A stretch of 64,000 nucleotides of DNA from Pseudarthrobacter oxydans (GCF_013314975.1 NZ_JABTYH010000012.1:1-64000); one strand, 5' to 3'. Shown: positions 1-8,868, counted from the stretch's first letter. Notes: generated from the sequence alone by a model not told the origin. Translations and numbers: made by a program.

Positions 1-159
1 GGAGGGAGGCGCGGTGGAGGCAGGGGCCTGCTGCGCGGGGGAAGCCGGGACCGCTTGCCGGGCGGGCGCCTCGTTGATGCCGGCGGCGGGCGCACAGGCC
101 CCGAGGCAGGTCGCCAGGGCAACGAGCCAGGCAAGGAGACGGGGACGTGCGCCGGTCAT
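1..159 (-). CDS. Putative lipoprotein, N-terminal fragment
   Basis: The gene reads leftward off the window edge, so only the first 53 codons are present and all are open. The visible part has a short basic N-terminus (MTGARPR), a hydrophobic stretch and a lipobox-like LGAC with the cysteine near residue 22. An Ala/Pro/Gln-rich linker follows, as is usual after the anchor of actinobacterial lipoproteins. The start was chosen because it is the only ATG giving this signal peptide. The mature domain is outside the window, so no function can be given. Confidence is good that this is a lipoprotein signal and low for anything more. Confidence 0.6.
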   Translation of the reverse strand, partial: MTGARPRLLAWLVALATCLGACAPAAGINEAPARQAVPASPAQQAPASTAPPS

Positions 160-217
160 GATGGGGTCAGTCTAGCGCGGGGCCTTTGCCGCTGTCCGGT
201 GTGCCCCCCGGGCAGCC

Positions 218-1282
218 TCAGAACGCGTAGCGGACCCGGCAGTACGGTGCGATCTTTTCAATCAGCGCCGTCAGCTGGTTCACGTAGCGCGCCTTGGTCC
301 CCGCGCGGTAGCGGACGTTGGTGAAGCCGTTGGAGGAGACCTTGGACTCCTGGAGGTCCGGGCGCCACAGCACGTCCTCGGCCTGCGGATGCCAGCCGAG
401 GTTGACCTCGTGCAGCCGCTCGTTGTGGGTCAGGAAGATGACTTCCGCCGCGAGCTGGGCCTTTGCGGCGGAGCTGAGGGTGCGGTCCAGCTGGCGCAGC
501 AGCTCCTCCCAATCGCTGAGCCACGTGTCCGTGATGATGACGGGGGAGAAGTTCACATGCACCTCGTAGCCGGCAGCAACGAAGTCGTTGATGGCGGCCA
601 TCCGGTCAGCCACGGGGGAGGTCCTGACATCGATGGACTTCGCCAGGGCCGCGGGCATCAGGGAGAACCGGATCCGGGTGTGTCCACCGTGGTCCCAGCC
701 GAGCATCCCCGGGTTGACGAACTTGGTGGCAAAGGACAGCTTCGCAGTGGGCAGGTCGCGGAAGAGCGTGACGAGGTCCTCCACGTTGTCGCTGACCAGG
801 GCATCGACCGAGCAGTCGCTGTTCTCGCCGATGTCGTAGACCCAGAGCTCCGGGTCGCACTGGTTTGGCTCCAGCTTCATGCCCTGGCGCGTCACGTGCC
901 GTTCCAGCGCCGCGGAAATCTGGCCGATATTGGCAAACACGGTTACGGGATTGCTGTACCCCTTGTGTCGGGGCACGTAGCAGTAGGCGCAGGCCATGGC
1001 GCAGCCATTGGCGGTTGAGGGTGCGATGAAGTCCGCTGACCGGCCGTTCGGCTTGACCGACAGTGCCTTCTTGACGCCCAGGACCAGTGCCTCCGTCTTG
1101 ATTCGGGACCAGCGCGGCACGTTGGTTTCTTCACCGTGCAGCTCGGGGATGTTCCAATGGCTGTCAACAAGCACGACGTCGGCGTCCGGCCAGCGTCCGA
1201 CGATCTCCTTCCCCCGTGGCAGTTCCAGTGCAGCGGGTTGCGCATAGATGCGCCGGATCTGCAGCAGACGGTTGAATTCCAT
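218..1282 (-). CDS. Spore photoproduct lyase-like radical SAM protein
   Basis: A 354-residue protein of the spore photoproduct lyase (SplB-like) family. The cluster-binding motif CAMACAYC (Cys-x3-Cys-x2-Cys) lies about residues 93-100 and is the radical SAM [4Fe-4S]/S-adenosylmethionine site. In spore formers the family repairs the spore-specific thymine photodimer. This organism is very probably not a spore former, so the substrate is uncertain and a related DNA-repair or other radical role is inferred. The open frame extends upstream, but the ATG before EFNRLLQIRR was taken: it follows a GAGGATGG ribosome site and lies 22 bases after the upstream gene's stop. It appears co-transcribed with that phosphotransferase gene. 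Confidence 0.75.
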   Translation of the reverse strand: MEFNRLLQIRRIYAQPAALELPRGKEIVGRWPDADVVLVDSHWNIPELHGEETNVPRWSRIKTEALVLGVKKALSVKPNGRSADFIAPSTANGCAMACAYCYVPRHKGYSNPVTVFANIGQISAALERHVTRQGMKLEPNQCDPELWVYDIGENSDCSVDALVSDNVEDLVTLFRDLPTAKLSFATKFVNPGMLGWDHGGHTRIRFSLMPAALAKSIDVRTSPVADRMAAINDFVAAGYEVHVNFSPVIITDTWLSDWEELLRQLDRTLSSAAKAQLAAEVIFLTHNERLHEVNLGWHPQAEDVLWRPDLQESKVSSNGFTNVRYRAGTKARYVNQLTALIEKIAPYCRVRYAF

Positions 1283-1304
1283 GGCTCCATCCTCGCAGGA
1301 GGTC

Positions 1305-2141
1305 CTAGCCCGCCAGTATCCGCTCCAGCCGCTCCACTCCGGACTGCTCAAAGGCGGCGTCACCGATCTTGTGCGCCCAGACCACGGTTCCCAGGGCCTG
1401 GTTCAGGTTTTCGAGATGCCACACGCCGGCTTCGGCGCCCGTGGGTTGCTTCCCCAGCCCGCTGTAGAAGGCCTCCGCCAGGGCGGGCCGCCCAAGGAAC
1501 TGCTGGTGGGTAAGGCGGACCAGGTCGTGGACCCAGGGGCGGGCATCGGCCCGCCCGAAGTCGATGACTTTGATCGTTTCCCCGTCCACCAGCCAGTTCC
1601 TGGGCTGGTAGTCACCGTGGGTGGCCACCAGTTCCACGGGGGCCGTTATGATGCCGGCCAGTTCCTCCGCGGCCCGGGCGCGGAGGCCGGCGGCCAGCAG
1701 CCCTTCAGCCGAGCGGATGAGCAGCTGCGTCTGGTAGGCGATCTTCCTTGTGTAGTCGGCCGAGGTCCCGGCTGGGCGGTGCAGCCGTGCCAGGAGCGCT
1801 CCGGCCTGGCGGTACGTTTCGGAGCGGTACTCGGCAGCGGATCCCTCCACCGGCGTTCCGGGCAGGAATTCCGTCACCAGGATTCCCGCCTCTACCGAGG
1901 CTTGCCTGAGCACGGGGGTTGTGCCGTGGGGGCCGGGCAATCCCGGGGCGAGGGCGGCGATCTCCCGCCGGATATGGTGGCTGGTGGTGCTCGCCTTGAC
2001 GATGAAGCCCGCGCCGTCGGGCGTGGACACGTGGAGGACGGAGGTGTCCTGCAGGGGCCAGGAGTAGTCCTTGACCACCCTGAACGGGCCAAGCCAGGAC
2101 CTCAGCAGCCGGTTCTGCTCATAGGTAACTGAAGCGGGCAT
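1305..2141 (-). CDS. Aminoglycoside-phosphotransferase-family kinase
   Basis: A 278-residue member of the APH/choline-kinase-like phosphotransferase fold. The Brenner motif HGDYQPRNW (about residues 188-196) supplies the catalytic Asp and a metal-binding Asn, and the magnesium-binding DFG follows about ten residues later (VIDFGRAD). The family phosphorylates small hydroxylated molecules such as aminoglycosides, homoserine, choline or fructosamine. Nothing here identifies the substrate, and calling it an antibiotic-resistance gene would be unjustified. It is the first gene of a likely two-gene unit with the radical SAM gene downstream. Confidence 0.7.
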   Translation of the reverse strand: MPASVTYEQNRLLRSWLGPFRVVKDYSWPLQDTSVLHVSTPDGAGFIVKASTTSHHIRREIAALAPGLPGPHGTTPVLRQASVEAGILVTEFLPGTPVEGSAAEYRSETYRQAGALLARLHRPAGTSADYTRKIAYQTQLLIRSAEGLLAAGLRARAAEELAGIITAPVELVATHGDYQPRNWLVDGETIKVIDFGRADARPWVHDLVRLTHQQFLGRPALAEAFYSGLGKQPTGAEAGVWHLENLNQALGTVVWAHKIGDAAFEQSGVERLERILAG

Positions 2142-2229
2142 CCATCAGGCTACGCTGCAGCAGTGCGTGCGGTAAAGCTACGGCATGATAGGAGGGTCAT
2201 GCGGGTCTGCCCAGGGGAGGGAAGCAGTT

Positions 2230-2604
2230 TTGGAGCCTTTAGTTGTCGACGGCGGCAAGGGGACGGTGGAGTTGCGTTCCGACGGCGTCATCCACCTGAT
2301 CTGGGAGCCCAAGGTCCGGATACAGCTCGAGGACGCGCAGGCTGCCATGGCGGCCGTCAACGAGATAGCGGGGGGCCGGACCTATCCCATGCTGGTGGAC
2401 ATGGCCACCACCGAGGACGTCACACGGGCGGCCCGTTCCGTGTTTTCCATCCCCTGCGCCGCGGACCGCATTGCGCTGCTGGGTGCCAGCCCGGTGGACC
2501 GGATCATCGCCAACTTCTTCCTGGGCGTGCATATCCCGCCGTGTCCCACCCGGTTCTTCACCTCGCGGACCGAGTCCATGAAGTGGCTGCAGGCCGGTAA
2601 CTAG
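2230..2604 (+). CDS. Small STAS/SpoIIAA-like protein (DUF7793-type)
   Basis: A 124-residue soluble protein that resembles the STAS-like proteins common in Arthrobacter: a first strand pair (VELRSDGVIHLIW), a helix, then YPMLVDMATTEDV where the SpoIIAA fold has its conserved loop. No enzymatic motif is seen. A TTG start is preferred because AGGGGAGGGAAG lies just upstream at a good distance; an in-frame ATG 45 bases earlier is possible but has no such site. Its stop codon overlaps the stop of the convergent lacI-type gene within a single CTAG. The function is unknown. Confidence 0.55.
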   Translation: MEPLVVDGGKGTVELRSDGVIHLIWEPKVRIQLEDAQAAMAAVNEIAGGRTYPMLVDMATTEDVTRAARSVFSIPCAADRIALLGASPVDRIIANFFLGVHIPPCPTRFFTSRTESMKWLQAGN

Positions 2605-3614
2605 TTGGCTTTTGTGCTCTGCCGTACCACCAGTTCCGGTGTGAAGACCACCGACCGGTGCGCCGGATTCCGGGATTCGACCTCTTCGGCGAGCAGCTGG
2701 ATGGCGGTACGTCCCAATGCCTCCGTGGGCTGCCGGATGGAGGACAGCGGAACCACGGCGGAGACGGCGAAGTCGATGTCGTCATAGCCGATCAGCGCGA
2801 CGTCCTCCGGAATGCGGAATGTGTGGGTCATGGTCAGGGACTGCATCACGCCCAAAGCCAGGAGGTCGTTGGCACAGAAGATGCCGTCCGGCAGCCCTTC
2901 ACGGCCCCGCTCCACCAGCGAGTTGCCCACGCTGCGTCCGGCCAGGACGGTCTGCCCCTCGGACTCGAGCACCTCCAGCGTGGCGTCCGCTTCCTCCTTG
3001 ACTGCACGCCGGGCACCCTGGAGGCGGTCGGCCACCTGCCGGATGGAGGTGGGGCCGCCCACAAAGGCGAGCCGACGGCGGCCGGTGTCCAGCAGGTGCC
3101 GCGCTGCCAGGTACCCGCCGGCGTCGTCGTCCACCGCCACGGAACTGAACTTTGCCTCGTCCGCCTGACGGTCCACCAGGACGGTGGGCACGCCGCGTTC
3201 GCGGAGGAGGTCCAGCCGCTCGGTTACATCGCCCACGGGGGAGATCAGCAGGCCCTGGACACGCTGTTCCTGGAAGAGGTCGATGTAGTTGGCCTCGCGG
3301 GCGGCGTCGTGGCCGCTGTCCCCCAGCAGGACAGCACTGCCGTGGAGTGCGGCGGCGTCCTCGGCCGCGCGCACGACGGCGGTGAAGAACGGGTTGCCCA
3401 CGTCCAGGACGATGAGCCCGATGGTGCGGCTGTGGCCTGCGCGCAGCTGGCGGGCGGCGTCGTTGCGGACGAAGCCAAGCTCGTCAATGGCCTTCAGCAC
3501 GCGGTCCTTGGTCCGCTGCGAAACCCTGTCCGGGTAATTCAGCACATTGGACACCGTGCCGACCGCCACGCTGGCATGGTTGGCGACGTCCTTGATACTG
3601 GCTGAACGATTCAT
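2601..3614 (-). CDS. LacI-family transcriptional repressor of the rhamnose locus
   Basis: A 337-residue LacI/GalR regulator. The N-terminal helix-turn-helix (SIKDVANHASVAVGTVSNVL, about residues 5-24) and hinge helix are typical, followed by a periplasmic-binding-protein-like effector domain (TIGLIVLDVGNPFFTAVVRAA onward). The ATG before NRSASIK was chosen because it puts the helix-turn-helix at the usual position; an open extension upstream has no family counterpart. It is divergent from rhaM, and the shared intergenic region carries a promoter and a perfect inverted repeat with a LacI-type core. It is therefore inferred to repress the rhamnose operon, with rhamnose or an intermediate as inducer. 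Direct evidence for the effector is absent. Confidence 0.85.
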   Translation of the reverse strand: MNRSASIKDVANHASVAVGTVSNVLNYPDRVSQRTKDRVLKAIDELGFVRNDAARQLRAGHSRTIGLIVLDVGNPFFTAVVRAAEDAAALHGSAVLLGDSGHDAAREANYIDLFQEQRVQGLLISPVGDVTERLDLLRERGVPTVLVDRQADEAKFSSVAVDDDAGGYLAARHLLDTGRRRLAFVGGPTSIRQVADRLQGARRAVKEEADATLEVLESEGQTVLAGRSVGNSLVERGREGLPDGIFCANDLLALGVMQSLTMTHTFRIPEDVALIGYDDIDFAVSAVVPLSSIRQPTEALGRTAIQLLAEEVESRNPAHRSVVFTPELVVRQSTKAN

Positions 3615-3681
3615 GATTCTCCGTGCTGCTGCTCTTTGTGGCACGCACTAAGGCCGGGTTGTGGACCGCGGGCCGGAATGC

Positions 3682-3711
3682 TTGACACCTGCTCAGCTTC
3701 AAGAGTACTTT
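3682..3711 (+). promoter_or_regulatory. Promoter of the rhamnose operon
   Basis: TTGACA (3682-3687, a perfect -35) and TACTTT (3706-3711) are separated by 18 bases and point toward rhaM. The -10 runs directly into the inverted repeat at 3708-3738, so a repressor bound there would occlude RNA polymerase. Inferred from sequence only. Confidence 0.6.
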
Positions 3712-3738
3712 GAATCGTAACAATGAAACGATTCAAAG
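3708..3738. promoter_or_regulatory. LacI-type operator: perfect 11-bp inverted repeat
   Basis: CTTTGAATCGT and ACGATTCAAAG form perfect 11-bp arms around a 9-bp spacer. Inside the right half lies TGAAACGATTCA (3724-3735), a near-palindrome with the central CG typical of LacI-family operators. The site overlaps the -10 of the rhamnose promoter and ends 25 bases before rhaM, which fits repression of both the operon and possibly lacI itself. Confidence 0.65.
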
Positions 3739-3763
3739 ATTTGCTATTTCAGGAGAACCAAAA

Positions 3764-4111
3764 ATGAGGGTGTGTTTCCGCTCCTCGGTCCAGCCGGCCA
3801 TGATCGACGAATACCGCAGGCGGCACGCCGCTGTCTGGCCGGACATGCTCCGCGCACTCAAGGACGCCGGCTGGAACAACTACTCCTTGTTCCTCTCCGG
3901 GGACGGGCTCCTTGTGGGCTACCTGGAATGCGACGACTTCGACGCGGTCCGGGCCCGCATGGCTCTGACGGACGTCAACGCCCGCTGGCAGGCGGAAATG
4001 GCCACGCTTTTTGAAAATTCCGGGCAGGCTCCCGATGAAGGGTTCCAGGTCCTGGAGGAAGTCTTCAACCTTGACAGCCAGCTGGCGGCGGCCGAGTCCA
4101 CCGCGAACTGA
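3764..4111 (+). CDS. rhaM: L-rhamnose mutarotase
   Basis: A 115-residue protein matching the RhaM family (usual length about 100-115). It interconverts alpha and beta anomers of L-rhamnose so that the isomerase receives its preferred form. The family signature is visible: an N-terminal strand MRVCFR, the YRRRHAAVWPDM region with the catalytic His, GWNNYSLFL, and the late WQAEM segment. The ATG follows AGGAGA at a good distance; an open extension into the operator region is rejected. It is the first gene of the rhamnose operon. Start and function are both well supported. Confidence 0.9.
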   Translation: MRVCFRSSVQPAMIDEYRRRHAAVWPDMLRALKDAGWNNYSLFLSGDGLLVGYLECDDFDAVRARMALTDVNARWQAEMATLFENSGQAPDEGFQVLEEVFNLDSQLAAAESTAN

Positions 4112-4177
4112 CGCACACCGGCTCCAGCAGCGGGCCGCACCACCGACCACAGCATCACGACACCGGAAAGAACCATC

Positions 4178-5344
4178 ATGAATGACGTAGCAACGGCGCT
4201 GGGCAGGCTCGAGGAGCTTGCCATCGAGGTCCCTTCGTGGGCCTATGGAAATTCGGGGACGCGGTTCAAGGTGTTCGGCACGCCCGGCACTCCGCGCACC
4301 GTGCAGGAGAAGCTTGCGGATGCGGCGAAGGTCCACGAACTGACTGGCCTGGCTCCTACCGTTGCGCTGCACATCCCGTGGGACAAGGTGGACGACTACG
4401 CCGCCTTGAAGGAGTACGCGGCAGGTTTGGGTGTGGGCCTGGGCACGATCAACTCCAACACCTTCCAGGACGACGAGTACAAGTTCGGCTCCCTGACCTC
4501 GTCCAACGGGGCGGTGCGGCGCCGGGCGATCGACCACCACCTGGACTGCATCGACATCATGCACGCCACGGGGTCCAAGGACCTGAAGATCTGGCTGGCT
4601 GACGGCACCAACTACCCGGGCCAGGATGACATCCGCGGCCGCCAGGACCGCCTGGCCGAGTCCCTGCAGGAGATCTACGCGGCGCTGGGCGATGAGCAGC
4701 GGCTGGTGCTTGAGTACAAGTTCTTCGAGCCCGCTTTCTACCACACCGATGTTCCGGACTGGGGCACGTCCTATGCCCAGACCCTCGCGCTGGGCGAGAA
4801 GGCGTTTGTCTGCCTGGACACCGGCCACCACGCGCCGGGCACCAACATCGAGTTCATCGTGATGCAGCTGCTGCGCCTGGGCAAGCTGGGCTCGTTCGAT
4901 TTCAACTCCCGCTTCTATGCGGACGATGACCTGATTGTGGGCGCGGCGGATCCGTTCCAGCTGTTCCGCATCATGCATGAGGTGATCCGCGGCGGCGGGT
5001 TTGGCAAGGATTCGGGCGTGGCCCTGATGCTGGACCAGTGCCACAACCTGGAGGAGAAGATCCCGGGCCAGATCCGTTCCGTGCTGAACGTCCAGGAAAT
5101 GACGGCCCGGGCCCTGCTGGTGGATACCGCTGCCCTGGCCGAGGCCCAGCGCTCCGGGGACGTGCTGGCCGCCAACGGTATTTTCAATGATGCGTTCTAC
5201 ACCGACGTCCGGCCGGTCCTGGCCGAGTGGCGTGAATCCCGCGGCCTGCCCGCGGACCCGCTGGCCGCGTTCAAGGCCAGCGGCTACCAGAAGAAGATCA
5301 ACGAGGACCGCGTGGGCGGCCAGCAAGCCGGATGGGGCGCCTGA
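4178..5344 (+). CDS. rhaI: L-rhamnose isomerase
   Basis: A 388-residue xylose-isomerase-like TIM-barrel enzyme that converts L-rhamnose to L-rhamnulose. It belongs to the RhaI type found in actinobacteria and Pseudomonas rather than the E. coli RhaA type. Metal-ligand segments of the barrel are visible: VLEYKFFEP (Glu), CLDTGHHAPGTN (Asp and His), SFDFNSRFYADDDL (Asp) and LMLDQCHN. The gene starts 66 bases after rhaM and is followed by the aldolase six bases after its stop, consistent with one operon. The adjacent mutarotase, aldolase and kinase make the assignment secure. Confidence 0.93.
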   Translation: MNDVATALGRLEELAIEVPSWAYGNSGTRFKVFGTPGTPRTVQEKLADAAKVHELTGLAPTVALHIPWDKVDDYAALKEYAAGLGVGLGTINSNTFQDDEYKFGSLTSSNGAVRRRAIDHHLDCIDIMHATGSKDLKIWLADGTNYPGQDDIRGRQDRLAESLQEIYAALGDEQRLVLEYKFFEPAFYHTDVPDWGTSYAQTLALGEKAFVCLDTGHHAPGTNIEFIVMQLLRLGKLGSFDFNSRFYADDDLIVGAADPFQLFRIMHEVIRGGGFGKDSGVALMLDQCHNLEEKIPGQIRSVLNVQEMTARALLVDTAALAEAQRSGDVLAANGIFNDAFYTDVRPVLAEWRESRGLPADPLAAFKASGYQKKINEDRVGGQQAGWGA

Positions 5345-5350
5345 AAAGTT

Positions 5351-7387
5351 ATGACGAACAAGACTGTTGAAGACCTGATTTCCCGTTCCAACCGCCTGGG
5401 TGCGGACAAGCGGAACACCAACTTTGCCGGCGGCAACACCTCTGCCAAGGGCACGGAGAAGGACCCGGTCACGGGCGAGGACGTCCAGCTGCTGTGGGTC
5501 AAGGGCTCCGGCGGGGACCTGGGCACGCTGAAAGCCGAAAACCTGGCCGTGCTGCGCCTGGACCGGCTGAACGCGTTGAAGAACGTCTACCCCGGCGTTG
5601 AGCGTGAAGACGAAATGGTGGCCGCGTTCGATTACTGCCTGCATGGCAAGGGCGGCGCCGCCCCGTCGATCGACACCGCCATGCACGGCCTGGTGGATGC
5701 GGCGCACGTGGACCACCTGCACCCGGACTCGGGCATCGCCATTGCGACGGCGGTGGACGGCGAGGCGCTGACCACCAAGATCTTCGGCAACAAGGTGGTA
5801 TGGGTGCCCTGGCGCCGGCCCGGGTTCCAGCTGGGCCTGGACATCGCCGCGATCAAGGACGCCAACCCGCAGGCCATCGGGACCATCCTGGGCGGGCACG
5901 GCATCACCGCCTGGGGCGCCACGTCCGACGAGGCCGAGCAGAACTCGCTGTGGATCATCGACCAGGCGGAGAAGTACATCCGGGACAACGGCAAGGCCGA
6001 GCCTTTCGGACCGAAGCTGCCCGGCTACGGCGCCCTGCCCGAAGCAGAGCGGCGTGCCAAGGCCGCTGCCCTGGCACCGGTGATCCGCGGCCTGGCCTCC
6101 ACGGACAAGCCGCAGCTGGGGCACTTCAGCGATGACGCCGTCGTCCTGGACTTCCTGGAAGCCGCCGGGCACCCGCGCCTGGGCGCGCTGGGCACCTCCT
6201 GCCCCGACCACTTCCTGCGCACCAAGGTCAAGCCGCTGATCCTGGACCTGCCCGCCGACGCCTCGGTGGAGGACTCGATCGCGCGGCTGCATGAGCTGCA
6301 CGCGGACTACCGCGAGGACTACCAGGCCTACTACAGCCGCCATGCGGATGCGGACAGCCCGGCGCTGCGCGGCGCGGACCCGGCCATTGTGCTGGTCCCC
6401 GGCGTCGGCATGTTCTCGTACGGGGCGAACAAGCAGACCGCCCGGGTTGCCGGTGAGTTCTACATCAACGCCATCAACGTGATGCGCGGCGCCGAAGCCA
6501 TCTCCACGTATTTTCCGATCGAGGAATCCGAGAAGTTCCGGATCGAGTACTGGGCGCTGGAGGAAGCCAAGCTCGCCCGCATGCCCAAGCCGAAGTCCCA
6601 CGCCACCCGCATCGCCCTGGTGACCGGTGCGGCGTCGGGCATCGGCAAGGCCATCGCCACGCGCCTCGCCGCGGAAGGCGCGTGCGTGGTCATCGCGGAC
6701 CTGAACCTGGAGAACGCCGAAAAGGTCGCCGAAGAACTTGGCGGTCCCGACGTTGCCGTCGGCGTCCAGGCGGACGTCACGGACGAGGCCCAGGTTGCGG
6801 CAGCGATCGACGCCGCCGTGCTGGCCTTTGGCGGCGTGGACCTGGTGGTCAACAATGCCGGGCTGTCCATCTCCAAGCCGCTGCTGGAAACCACCGAAAA
6901 GGACTGGGACCTGCAGCACAACGTCATGGCAAAGGGCTCGTTCCTGGTGGCCAAGGCCGCGGCCAAGGTGATGATCGCGCAGGGCCTGGGCGGGGACATC
7001 ATCTACATCTCTTCCAAGAACTCCGTGTTCGCCGGCCCGAACAACATCGCCTACTCCGCCACCAAGGCGGACCAGGCCCACCAGGTCCGGCTGCTCGCCG
7101 CTGAACTGGGCGAGCACGGCATCCGCGTCAACGGCATCAACCCCGACGGCGTGGTCCGCGGCTCCGGCATCTTCGCCGGCGGCTGGGGCGCCAAGCGCGC
7201 CGCCGTGTACGGCGTGGACGAGGAAAAACTGGGTGAGTACTACGCCCAGCGCACCCTGCTCAAGCGCGAAGTCCTGCCCGAGCACGTGGCCAACGCCGCC
7301 GCCGTGCTCACCGGCAACGAACTGTCCCACACCACCGGCCTGCACATCCCCGTGGACGCCGGAGTGGCCGCAGCCTTCCTGCGATGA
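5351..7387 (+). CDS. rhaD: Bifunctional rhamnulose-1-phosphate aldolase / short-chain dehydrogenase
   Basis: A 678-residue fusion. Residues about 1-400 are a class II aldolase/adducin domain, with the metal-binding HVDHLHPDS segment near residue 118 and GGHGITAWG further on. From about residue 420 a short-chain dehydrogenase follows, with the nucleotide motif TGAASGIGKA, NNAGLS, and the catalytic Ser and YxxxK (YSATK). The aldolase cleaves L-rhamnulose 1-phosphate to dihydroxyacetone phosphate and L-lactaldehyde. The dehydrogenase half probably oxidises the lactaldehyde, so the product is channelled within one polypeptide. This fused form is known from several bacteria. It overlaps rhaB by four bases, implying translational coupling. 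Confidence 0.9.
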   Translation: MTNKTVEDLISRSNRLGADKRNTNFAGGNTSAKGTEKDPVTGEDVQLLWVKGSGGDLGTLKAENLAVLRLDRLNALKNVYPGVEREDEMVAAFDYCLHGKGGAAPSIDTAMHGLVDAAHVDHLHPDSGIAIATAVDGEALTTKIFGNKVVWVPWRRPGFQLGLDIAAIKDANPQAIGTILGGHGITAWGATSDEAEQNSLWIIDQAEKYIRDNGKAEPFGPKLPGYGALPEAERRAKAAALAPVIRGLASTDKPQLGHFSDDAVVLDFLEAAGHPRLGALGTSCPDHFLRTKVKPLILDLPADASVEDSIARLHELHADYREDYQAYYSRHADADSPALRGADPAIVLVPGVGMFSYGANKQTARVAGEFYINAINVMRGAEAISTYFPIEESEKFRIEYWALEEAKLARMPKPKSHATRIALVTGAASGIGKAIATRLAAEGACVVIADLNLENAEKVAEELGGPDVAVGVQADVTDEAQVAAAIDAAVLAFGGVDLVVNNAGLSISKPLLETTEKDWDLQHNVMAKGSFLVAKAAAKVMIAQGLGGDIIYISSKNSVFAGPNNIAYSATKADQAHQVRLLAAELGEHGIRVNGINPDGVVRGSGIFAGGWGAKRAAVYGVDEEKLGEYYAQRTLLKREVLPEHVANAAAVLTGNELSHTTGLHIPVDAGVAAAFLR

Positions 7388-8868
7388 GCGGGCAGGTTCA
7401 GGGCGCCGACGGCGCGCGTTCCGCCCCCGGCGTGTTCGCCGCGGTCGACATTGGCGCCTCCTCAGGCCGCGTGATCCTCGGACGCGTCAGCTCGGGCGAG
7501 AGCGTGGAGCTGGAAGTGGTCCACCGCTTCCCCAACGGCGTGGTGGAGATCGACGGCGGCCTCCGCTGGGACTTCGACGCCCTCTTCGCCGAGGTGCTCA
7601 CGGGCCTGGCGGCGGCGGCCACCGTGGCCGCCGCGCAGGGGGAACAGGTGGCCAGCATCGGCATCGACACCTGGGCGGTGGACTACGGTTTGGTCAACAA
7701 ATCCGGGGAGCTGGTTGCCCAGCCCTTCAGCTACCGCGATGACCGCAGCCGCACCGCCGTCGAACCCGTGCACCGGAAACTGGACCCCGCGCGCCTCTAC
7801 GGGACCACGGGGCTGCAGTTCCTGCAGTTCAACACCATCTACCAGCTCGCCAGCGAGAAGAACATGGACGGGGTGCAGGCACTCCTGATCCCGGACCTGA
7901 TCGCGTTCCTGCTCACCGGCGTCCGGCGGACGGAGGCCACGAACGCCTCCACCACGGGCCTGTTCGACGCCGTGGCGGGGGAGTGGGCCACCGAGTTCCT
8001 CACCGCCCTGGGCCTGCGGAAGGATCTGTTCCCGCCGCTGGTCCAGCCCGGCGAGGCCGTGGGCACCCTCCTGCCGGGCATCGCCGCGCAGGTGGGCCTG
8101 CCGCAGGACACCCGGGTGGTGGCCGTGGGCTCGCACGACACCGCCTCGGCGGTGGCGGCCGTCCCGGCGGAAGCGGACAACGGCGGGGAGCACTTCGCGT
8201 ACATCTCCTCCGGCACTTGGTCGCTCGTGGGGCTGGAACTGAAGCACCCGGTCCTCACCGAGGCCAGCCGCGAAGCGAACTTCACCAATGAACGCGGCGT
8301 GGACGGCACCATCCGCTACCTCCGCAACATGGGCGGGCTCTGGCTCCTCAGCGAATGCCAGCGGACCTGGGCGCAGGAGGGGTTCCGGCCGGAACTGACG
8401 GCGCTGCTCACCGCGGCGGCCGCGCTGCCGCCGGGAGGGCCGCAGGTCAACCCGGACGATCCCTACTTCATCGCCCCGGACAACATGCCCGGGCGTATCC
8501 GGGCCGCCGTCCGGCGCACCGGAGAGGTACTGCCGGACGATCCCGCCGCCATCACCCGCTGCATCATGGACAGCCTGGCCGCCGGCTACGCCCGCACCCT
8601 CCGGGACGCCGAACGCCTGGCCGGCCGGACCGTGGACGTGGTGCACATAGTGGGCGGCGGCTCCCAGAACAGGCTGCTCTGCCAACTCACGGCGGACGTC
8701 ACCGGGAAGAAAGTGGTGGCCGGGCCCGTGGAAGCAACGGCGCTGGGCAACGTCCTGGTGCAGGCGCGCGCCGCGGGGGCAGTCTCCGGGGAGCTGGCCG
8801 ACCTCCGTGCCCTGGTGGTGCACAGCCACCACCTGCAGGTGTTCGTTCCGGAACTCTCGCGGCTGTAG
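7384..8868 (+). CDS. rhaB: Rhamnulokinase
   Basis: A 494-residue FGGY-family sugar kinase that phosphorylates L-rhamnulose to rhamnulose 1-phosphate. The N-terminal phosphate motif AAVDIGASSGRVILG and the catalytic region IDTWAVDYGLV are typical of RhaB, as is YISSGTWSLVGLEL in the C-terminal domain and the late VHIVGGGSQNRLLCQLTAD. The length matches the family. The start overlaps the aldolase stop (ATGA). Together with rhaM, rhaI and rhaD it completes the phosphorylative rhamnose pathway to triose phosphate. Confidence 0.93.
   Translation: MSGQVQGADGARSAPGVFAAVDIGASSGRVILGRVSSGESVELEVVHRFPNGVVEIDGGLRWDFDALFAEVLTGLAAAATVAAAQGEQVASIGIDTWAVDYGLVNKSGELVAQPFSYRDDRSRTAVEPVHRKLDPARLYGTTGLQFLQFNTIYQLASEKNMDGVQALLIPDLIAFLLTGVRRTEATNASTTGLFDAVAGEWATEFLTALGLRKDLFPPLVQPGEAVGTLLPGIAAQVGLPQDTRVVAVGSHDTASAVAAVPAEADNGGEHFAYISSGTWSLVGLELKHPVLTEASREANFTNERGVDGTIRYLRNMGGLWLLSECQRTWAQEGFRPELTALLTAAAALPPGGPQVNPDDPYFIAPDNMPGRIRAAVRRTGEVLPDDPAAITRCIMDSLAAGYARTLRDAERLAGRTVDVVHIVGGGSQNRLLCQLTADVTGKKVVAGPVEATALGNVLVQARAAGAVSGELADLRALVVHSHHLQVFVPELSRL

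Noticed and set aside
1305..2141. Antibiotic-resistance aminoglycoside phosphotransferase.
   Set aside because: The fold is shared with many housekeeping kinases, and nothing in sequence or context points to aminoglycosides.
2599..2604. Overlap of two stop codons in one CTAG as a regulatory feature.
   Set aside because: Convergent overlapping stops are common in compact genomes and no further structure is seen.
3749..7345. A 1198-codon open frame on the minus strand across rhaM, rhaI and the aldolase gene.
   Set aside because: It is an antisense shadow caused by high third-position GC; the plus-strand proteins have clear families and motifs, while this frame has none.
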